This document shows, piece by piece, positions 58,875 through 64,000 of a stretch of 64,000 nt of DNA. The notes under the pieces were generated by a model. That model made no database searches, was not told the origin of the DNA, and was given only the letters and a program-made list of their open reading frames with translations. A program made the translations under genes and the position numbers. Source of the stretch: Gammaproteobacteria bacterium Ga0077554 (GTDB lineage Bacteria > Pseudomonadota > Gammaproteobacteria > Ga0077554 > Ga007554); contig LNFF01000040.1 of assembly GCA_001464585.1 (NCBI GenBank), forward strand, positions 253,588 to 317,587, given 5' to 3'. How positions within the stretch are numbered: the first letter of the stretch is position 1; each line of letters starts with the position of its first letter.

Positions 58875-60103
58875 GAGACCTTGCCGCGAATCTTGCGCGG
58901 CAACTTGATCGGCAAAAGGCGCTGAATCTGTACCGCACACGCCGCGTGCTGGAAAGCCCGGCGGGCGTCACCGCCGTGATCGACGGCCAGCGCTATTTAT
59001 CTTTTTGCAGTAATGATTACCTGGGATTGGCGAATCATCCCGAGGTGATCCAGGCTATGCAGCAAGGCGCCGCCGACTACGGTGTCGGTAGCGGCGCGGC
59101 GCATCTGGTGAGCGGCCACAGCCGCGCGCACCATGCTCTCGAAGAAGAGCTGGCGGCATTTACGCAACGCCCCCGCGCCCTGTTATTTTCCACGGGCTAT
59201 ATGGCGAATATGGGTACCGTGAGCGCGCTCGCGCAGCGTAGCGATACGCTGTATGCGGATCGGCTCAACCATGCGTCGCTAGTTGACGCCGCATTGCTGT
59301 CACAGGCACGTCTACGGCGTTATCCGCATGCGGATCTGGCAACGCTGGAAAAATGGTTGGGTGATGATGGCGCCGAACCTAAGTGGATCATCAGCGATGG
59401 TGTGTTCAGTATGGACGGTGATCTCGCGCCACTGCCGCAGCTTGCAACACTTGCCAGCCAGTATAATGCCGGCTTGATCATTGATGATGCGCATGGCTTC
59501 GGCGTACTGGGCAAGCACGGCGGTGGCATTGCCGAGCATTTTGCGATGGATGCAACACAGGTACCGGTATTGATTGGCACGTTAGGTAAAGCGTTTGGTA
59601 CCTTCGGCGCCTTTGTTGCAGGCAGTGAAGATCTGATTGAAACATTGATTCAACATGCGCGCAGTTACATTTACACCACCGCCCTGCCGCCCGCCATCGC
59701 GCAGGCCACGCGTGTCAGTCTGCGGCTGGTGCAAACGGAAAGTTGGCGACGCACGCATCTGATACATTTAGTCGCACGGTTCCGTACCGGCATGGAACAG
59801 CTTGGGTTTCTATCCATGTTGATGCCCTCACCCGCCGCGCAGGGACGCGCAAGTGTCGCGGGAGAGCGAAGCGAGGGGTTCAGGATGCCGGAAGCGACCA
59901 CACCGATTCAACCGCTGCGGGTAGGTGATGCGGCGCGTGCGCTGGCGTTAAGCCAAGCGTTGCTGGCGCACGGCATTCTGATCAGCGCGATTCGCCCACC
60001 CACCGTACCACAAGGCAGCGCGCGATTACGCATCACCTTTAGCGCAAACCACAGCGACGCGCACATTGACACCTTGCTGGATGCGTTGTCTGAAGTGTTA
60101 TGA
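58865..60103 (+). CDS. bioF: 8-amino-7-oxononanoate synthase
   Basis: A 412-residue PLP enzyme that joins pimeloyl-ACP and alanine. Motifs are [26 protein letters not shown], the PLP lysine in [11 protein letters not shown] and the late [14 protein letters not shown]. Residues about 322-344 ([20 protein letters not shown]) are absent from normal BioF and come from an inserted family C repeat; the frame is kept. Starts at GTG 58865 or, with a four-base GTGA overlap to bioB, GTG 58871. Confidence 0.93.
   Translation: MDVRDLAANLARQLDRQKALNLYRTRRVLESPAGVTAVIDGQRYLSFCSNDYLGLANHPEVIQAMQQGAADYGVGSGAAHLVSGHSRAHHALEEELAAFTQRPRALLFSTGYMANMGTVSALAQRSDTLYADRLNHASLVDAALLSQARLRRYPHADLATLEKWLGDDGAEPKWIISDGVFSMDGDLAPLPQLATLASQYNAGLIIDDAHGFGVLGKHGGGIAEHFAMDATQVPVLIGTLGKAFGTFGAFVAGSEDLIETLIQHARSYIYTTALPPAIAQATRVSLRLVQTESWRRTHLIHLVARFRTGMEQLGFLSMLMPSPAAQGRASVAGERSEGFRMPEATTPIQPLRVGDAARALALSQALLAHGILISAIRPPTVPQGSARLRITFSANHSDAHIDTLLDALSEVL
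59828..59900 (+). repeat. Family C repeat inserted in frame within bioF
   Basis: Contains CGCCGCGCAGGGACGCGCAA and TG, 22-23 bases identical to the complement of 765-822, and then CAGGATGC as in the other copies. It translates to about 22 extra residues in BioF. Confidence 0.7.
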
Positions 60104-60147
60104 ACCCGGAAAATCCAATGGGCATTTTATCGTGAATTGTCGTTCAA

Positions 60148-60246
60148 AACCAAGATCCCTCTCTTCGTTCGGGATGACAGCCCCCTTGTCATTTCGACCG
60201 AAGGGAGAAATCCTTGTCTCGACCGGCAGGGAGAGATCTTTTCATT
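60148..60246. repeat. Dispersed repeat, family A-related copy
   Basis: TCTTCGTTCGGGATGACAG and GTCATTTCGACCGAAGGGAG followed by AAATCCTTGTCTCGAC. It lies between bioF and bioH. The bioH frame is open through it, which falsely lengthens that gene. Confidence 0.6.
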
Positions 60247-60277
60247 TCTGCGCTTACCTGGCGTGGGATTATTCGGG

Positions 60278-61042
60278 ATGAGTTTGCGCATACAAAGCTT
60301 CGGCGCAGGCCCGGATATTGTCTTGCTGCATGGCTGGGGACTGCATGCAGGAGTGTGGCGTGAGACAGCGCAGCAGCTTGCGACACGCTTTCGCGTTACT
60401 TTGATAGACCTGCCGGGCCATGGGCGCAGTGCTCCCATGGAAGACTATTCGCTGTCACGCGTGGCTACCAACATCGCCGAAGTTGCACCACCGCATGCGA
60501 CATGGCTGGGCTGGTCGCTGGGCGGCATGATCGCTATGCATATCGCCACCACCTTGCCATCGCGCGTTACAGCGCTGATACTGGTGGCGAGCACTCCGCA
60601 ATTTGTGCGTGATGATGATTGGCCGCATGCGATGGATGGATCGGTGCTGGAATCGTTTGCCCAGGCACTGCAAGAAAATCATGCGCAAACCGTGCAGCGT
60701 TTTTTGGCATTGCAAACCCGGGGCGCGGCGCAAGGGCAGGATACGCTGCGGCGTTTGCGTAACGCTGTCATGCAATATCCGCCACGCACTGACGCATTGC
60801 GCGGCGGTTTGGCTATTTTGCGTGATGAATGTTTACGGCCGCGCTTGCGGCAGATTGCTTGCCCCGTGCAAATCATTCTCGGTGAACGTGACACGCTGGT
60901 GCCGAGTGAGGTGGGCGCTGCGTTGCAGGCAGAAATGGCTGGCGCGCGCTTGCATGTCATTGCGGCGGCAGGTCACGCGCCGTTTTTATCACACCCCGCA
61001 GAATTTATGAATTGTATTGATGGATTTCTTGGCCAGATATGA
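60278..61042 (+). CDS. bioH: Pimeloyl-ACP methyl ester carboxylesterase
   Basis: A 254-residue alpha/beta hydrolase that frees pimeloyl-ACP. Motifs are VLLHGWGLHAGVW near the start, the nucleophile GWSLGGM, LGERDTLVP with the acidic residue, and GHAPFLSHP with the catalytic His. The ATG at 60278 starts the family sequence. The longer frame before it is repeat DNA. bioC begins in the stop codon (ATGA). Confidence 0.93.
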   Translation: MSLRIQSFGAGPDIVLLHGWGLHAGVWRETAQQLATRFRVTLIDLPGHGRSAPMEDYSLSRVATNIAEVAPPHATWLGWSLGGMIAMHIATTLPSRVTALILVASTPQFVRDDDWPHAMDGSVLESFAQALQENHAQTVQRFLALQTRGAAQGQDTLRRLRNAVMQYPPRTDALRGGLAILRDECLRPRLRQIACPVQIILGERDTLVPSEVGAALQAEMAGARLHVIAAAGHAPFLSHPAEFMNCIDGFLGQI

Positions 61043-61956
61043 TAAAAGGCAACGATAACGATAATTTCACCCTGGATAAAGCACGGGTGCGTGCCGCTTT
61101 TGATCGCGCCGCGCCGCGTTATGATGACGCCGCCGTGTTGCAAAGCGAAGTACGCGCCCGCCTGCTGGAGCGCCTGGATCTGGTAAAAATACAGCCGCAA
61201 ACCATACTCGATATTGGCGCAGGCACCGGCCATGGCACCGCCGCGTTAATGCGGCGCTATAAAAAAGCCGAAGTGATCGCCATAGATATAGCACATGGCA
61301 TGCTGCTACAGACACGCCACAAAAATTCCTCGTGGCGGCCGTGGCAAAAAATCCCTGCGCTGGCGTGTGGCGACGCAGAAAATCTACCGTTTGCCGATGC
61401 CTGCGCCGACATGATTTTTTCTAATCTTACCTTGCAGTGGTGCAATGATCTGGATCGCACCTTTAAGGAATTTCGCCGCGTATTGAAACCGGGCGGTTTG
61501 CTGATGTTTACTACCTTTGGCCCGGATACGCTTAAAGAGCTGCGCCATAGCTGGAGCAGCGTTGATGGATTTAATCACGTGAATGTGTTTATTGACATGC
61601 ACGACATTGGTGATGCCATGATGCGCGCGCGCCTTGCTATTCCGGTGGTGATGGACGCGGAAAATTTCACGCTCACCTACGCCACCGTTCAGCATCTGAT
61701 GCGTGACCTTAAAACCATTGGCGCGCACAATGTTACCGCAGGCCGCGCGCGCGGCCTGACCGGTAAAGGCCGCATGCAAGCCGTGCATGCGGCCTATGAA
61801 AATTATCGGCGAGAAGGCGTGCTGCCAGCCACTTATGAAATTGTCTATGGCCATGCCTGGGCGCCCGACCAAAATACCACAGCGCAAGCAACGCGCGAGC
61901 CAGGTGTATTTAAGGTTGATTTTGCGCCGCGCCGTCAGGCGTCACTCGGTTCATGA
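61039..61956 (+). CDS. bioC: Malonyl-ACP O-methyltransferase
   Basis: A 305-residue SAM-dependent methyltransferase that starts pimelate synthesis by methylating malonyl-ACP. SAM motif I is ILDIGAGTGHGT (about 54-65); then DIAHGML, ADMIFSNLTLQW and LKPGGLLMFTTFG follow. Between bioH and bioD, overlapping each by four bases. Confidence 0.94.
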   Translation: MIKGNDNDNFTLDKARVRAAFDRAAPRYDDAAVLQSEVRARLLERLDLVKIQPQTILDIGAGTGHGTAALMRRYKKAEVIAIDIAHGMLLQTRHKNSSWRPWQKIPALACGDAENLPFADACADMIFSNLTLQWCNDLDRTFKEFRRVLKPGGLLMFTTFGPDTLKELRHSWSSVDGFNHVNVFIDMHDIGDAMMRARLAIPVVMDAENFTLTYATVQHLMRDLKTIGAHNVTAGRARGLTGKGRMQAVHAAYENYRREGVLPATYEIVYGHAWAPDQNTTAQATREPGVFKVDFAPRRQASLGS

Positions 61957-62639
61957 AGGGATTTTTTATTACCGGCACTGACACCGACGTGGGCAAAACC
62001 CGCATCGCAGCCGGACTGTTGCATGTGCTTGCAGCACGCGGCCATACTACTGCCGCAATGAAGCCAGTATCGGCGGGTTGTCATGACGCCGCGCATGGAT
62101 TACACCATGACATCATGCGCAATCTGCGCAATGACGACGCTTTAATTTTACAACGCCACGCCACGCTTGCATTACCCTATGAACAAGTCAACCCTTATGC
62201 TTACGCGGCCGCAATCGCACCGCATATCGCCGCCACACAGAGCGGGTACGCTATTGACGTCACACACATCAAAAAACTATTCGATGACATGGCGCAGCGC
62301 GTTGACGCGGTGATAGTCGAAGGTGCAGGTGGCTGGCTGGTGCCCATCAATGACCATGAAACCATGGCTAACGTAGCGCAGGCGTTAGGCTTGCCGGTGA
62401 TTCTGGTAGTGAGAATGCGCCTCGGCTGCTTGAATCATGCCTTGCTCAGTGTCGAAAGCATTGCGCATCACGGTTTGCCATTAGCGGGGTGGGTAGCAAA
62501 TATATTAAACCCGGATTTTACCCCGTTACAAGACAATATTGATGCCCTGCGTGCACGTATCAATGCACCTTTGCTCGGTGTAGTCCCGCATCTGGAAAAT
62601 GTTGATGCGGAATCAGTGGCGCGTTATTTGAATTTATAA
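61953..62639 (+). CDS. bioD: Dethiobiotin synthetase
   Basis: A 228-residue ATP-dependent carboxylase that closes the ureido ring. P-loop GTDTDVGKT (7-15), then KPVSAGC and the Mg/ATP-binding VEGAGGWLVPI. The last gene of the operon; no terminator is clear after it. Confidence 0.95.
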   Translation: MKGFFITGTDTDVGKTRIAAGLLHVLAARGHTTAAMKPVSAGCHDAAHGLHHDIMRNLRNDDALILQRHATLALPYEQVNPYAYAAAIAPHIAATQSGYAIDVTHIKKLFDDMAQRVDAVIVEGAGGWLVPINDHETMANVAQALGLPVILVVRMRLGCLNHALLSVESIAHHGLPLAGWVANILNPDFTPLQDNIDALRARINAPLLGVVPHLENVDAESVARYLNL

Positions 62640-62710
62640 GCCCCCATCACTTGCTCTTTGATATTATTTGATGTTACGCAGCCGCCAGTAAAATTTGTTA
62701 TTCTTCGCGT

Positions 62711-63377
62711 ATGAAAAAAGCTGGATCGCGCCGCGCCGCGCCGCGTCACGAGTTATACACGGATTATTTGTTAAGCACGTTTGGATCGGCGACGGCGACG
62801 GGGCTTGTCGGCGATGGTTGAGGGGAGGGCGAAGCCTGAGTCATGGCCGTGTAACGCGTTTTTCAAGAGAAAGAATGGACGGATGGGAATGAGGTGATGT
62901 GTTGGCACAAGATCATTGCGCGGGGCGTGCGGTGTGGGGTATTAACCTGCGCAATGCGCTGTATCATAGCGGTGAGGTGTCAATTCCAGTGGCGTTTGAA
63001 GTAGTGAAGAAGCCGCTACACAATGCGGCATCAAGACGCGGCAAATGACCGCAACCTGCGTCAACAACGCCCTAAAATTTCGTTAGGTGCTGATGGATAG
63101 CGGGTTTGGTTCTTCTGGGAATTTTGATTTTACAGTCAAAAAGAAGAAGCATTTTACCGCCGCACTGAAAGATAATCGTTTGGTTGCGCTAACGGAAGAA
63201 AATAAAAAACAAGGCCGATTCATACGGATAGATTCACTGGGACTATCGGATAAACAGGCCGTGCGCGGGTGCCTCAATACCAAGCACAACATAGGCCACT
63301 TTGGAATACGAGCGAAGCTCTTTCTCAAAGCAACCCGACAGGCTTATTCAGAACTTCAGATTTTGCGGGCTGCATAA
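62711..63377 (+). pseudogene. Decayed IS701-like (IS4-superfamily) transposase
   Basis: Pieces of one transposase appear in order in different frames: ELYTDYLLSTFGSATATGLSAMVEG after the ATG, SHGRVTRF, then (near 62940) GINLRNALYHSGEVSIPVAFEVVKKPLH, then ATCVNNALKFR-VLMDSGFGSSGNF, KKKKHFTAALKDNRLVAL and the end IRAKLFLKATRQAYSELQILRAA. Several frameshifts and a deletion before the C-terminal piece, removing the catalytic Glu region, show it is dead. It fills the otherwise gene-free stretch after bioD. Confidence 0.75.
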
Positions 63378-63426
63378 CATCAGTTACTTAAAAAGTATGG
63401 CGCACTGACCCTGATTACCATTTATT

Positions 63427-63801
63427 TCATTCATTGATTACACAAAACCCATTACCAAAAGGGTCAGCACAATAAGCAATAGAGCCCCAGTCACCACTAT
63501 CTCCCCCTTCATGGAATCCTCCCAATTTCAGTATTTTTGATACAAGTTCATCGACATTATCACAGATAAAATCTAAGTGAACAGGTGTCCAGTGACGCTC
63601 ATAATCACGGACAACACTACTTGACACGAGGGGCTTTGTTCCAGGTTCTTTTTCTTGTAGATATATATCAGAGTTTTCTACAGAAAGAACAACCATATTA
63701 GAACCTTGGTCACGAACTTTCTTACAGCCAAGTGCTTCAACATAAAAAGTCTCTGCTTTCTTCAAGTTTGAGACATCAATACTCACTGAAATCTTTATCA
63801 T
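63427..63801 (-). CDS. VOC (glyoxalase/bleomycin-resistance) superfamily protein
   Basis: A 124-residue protein with two beta-alpha-beta-beta-beta modules: MIKISVSIDVSNLKKAETFYVEALGC at the start and HLDFICDNVDELVSKI ... AYCADPFGNGFCVIN at the end. H and E positions allow a metal site, but the reaction is not predictable. Base composition is clearly richer in AT than in the rest of the window, and it lies beside a dead transposase, so it was probably acquired. AAGGAG precedes the ATG. Confidence 0.85.
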   Translation of the reverse strand: MIKISVSIDVSNLKKAETFYVEALGCKKVRDQGSNMVVLSVENSDIYLQEKEPGTKPLVSSSVVRDYERHWTPVHLDFICDNVDELVSKILKLGGFHEGGDSGDWGSIAYCADPFGNGFCVINE

Positions 63802-63985
63802 AAATATTCTCCTTTAAATTAATTTTTGTTCAATTTATGCACTTGCGTTGCAGGCACCTTGTATTTTGATTTTGAACCCGTCTCCTGATTTGATGTGCGA
63901 ATCGTAAGCGCTCCACCAACCCCAGACTTGTCGCCTGATTCCAACTTCATCAAGCTTGCAGCCTTTATAACGAAAAGGAGCGAGC

Positions 63986-64000
63986 ATGAAAATGGGAACA
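63986..64000 (+). CDS. Start of an unidentified gene (partial)
   Basis: ATG with AAAGGAG five bases before it; only MKMGT is visible before the window ends. A minus-strand frame through the same bases is also open, so this call is weak. Confidence 0.35.

Noticed and set aside
60137..60277. N-terminal extension of bioH
   Set aside because: The 47 extra codons are translated repeat DNA (family A-related); homology starts at ATG 60278.
63842..63988. Minus-strand frame beginning MLAPFRYKG at the right edge
   Set aside because: Open for 50 codons and beyond the edge, but no family is recognised and a plus-strand start with a good ribosome binding site lies in the same bases; it cannot be decided within the window.
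63800..64000. Integron attC site near the VOC gene
   Set aside because: No paired GTTRRRY / RYYYAAC boxes with the required hairpin could be found.

Overview
The window looks like chromosomal DNA of a free-living, non-enteric gammaproteobacterium. The evidence is the conserved synteny: zapA - 6S RNA - fau; ygfB-pepP-ubiH; purE-purK; fabA-fabB; pilS-pilR with pilABCD-coaE-zapD-yacG; a mutT-thiE fusion; and bioBFHCD. The species cannot be named from sequence alone. The left edge cuts into ilvA and the right edge falls in AT-richer DNA that looks mobile.

Layout. 1-8490 is mostly housekeeping: the ilvA 3' end, a histone-H1-like protein, EVE protein, fau, 6S RNA, zapA and a ZapB-like partner, ygfB, pepP, ubiH, purK, purE and tRNA-Arg(CCG). 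8703-15531 is an accessory locus: a very large SARP/BTAD-type activator with an N-terminal NTPase, followed by two exported serine-hydrolase (beta-lactamase-fold) genes. Heptamer direct repeats upstream of the first hydrolase gene are spaced and placed as in SARP-activated promoters. 15874-20467 holds rep, fabA, fabB and a cytochrome c lipoprotein.

20675-36849 is a heavy-metal efflux island. It begins beside a decayed IS630-family transposase and carries czcI, czcC, czcB, a PII-like gene, czcA, a SHOCT protein, an MgtC-zinc-ribbon fusion, a frameshifted P1B-4 ATPase, a CDF exporter, a HupE/UreJ-like protein with a membrane-anchor protein, a second P1B ATPase with an altered transmembrane motif, and an ACR3/BASS-like transporter. 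37036-48076 is the type IV pilus region (pilS, pilR, a ParDE-like toxin-antitoxin pair, sigma54-type pilA promoter, pilA, pilB, pilC, pilD) running into coaE, zapD and yacG. 48252-54247 (minus strand) has an ArsR-type repressor gene upstream of an overlapping aas - amidohydrolase - lplT operon, with look-alike operators before both, and mutT-thiE. 54423-57748 contains two tandem copies of an unrecognised 50-residue membrane protein, two outer-membrane barrel genes and comF. 57822-62639 is the biotin operon bioB-F-H-C-D; its BioB is of the kind seen in anaerobes. The right end has a decayed IS701-like transposase and an AT-rich VOC protein.

The DNA is rich in dispersed intergenic repeats. Two copies of one roughly 165-bp element with terminal inverted repeats (5302-5468 and 54573-54738, about 90 percent identical by eye, opposite orientation) touch genes directly: one supplies the last codons and stop of pepP and the leader of ubiH. 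A member of another repeat family is inserted in frame inside bioF. Annotation is by reading only; no database search was run.
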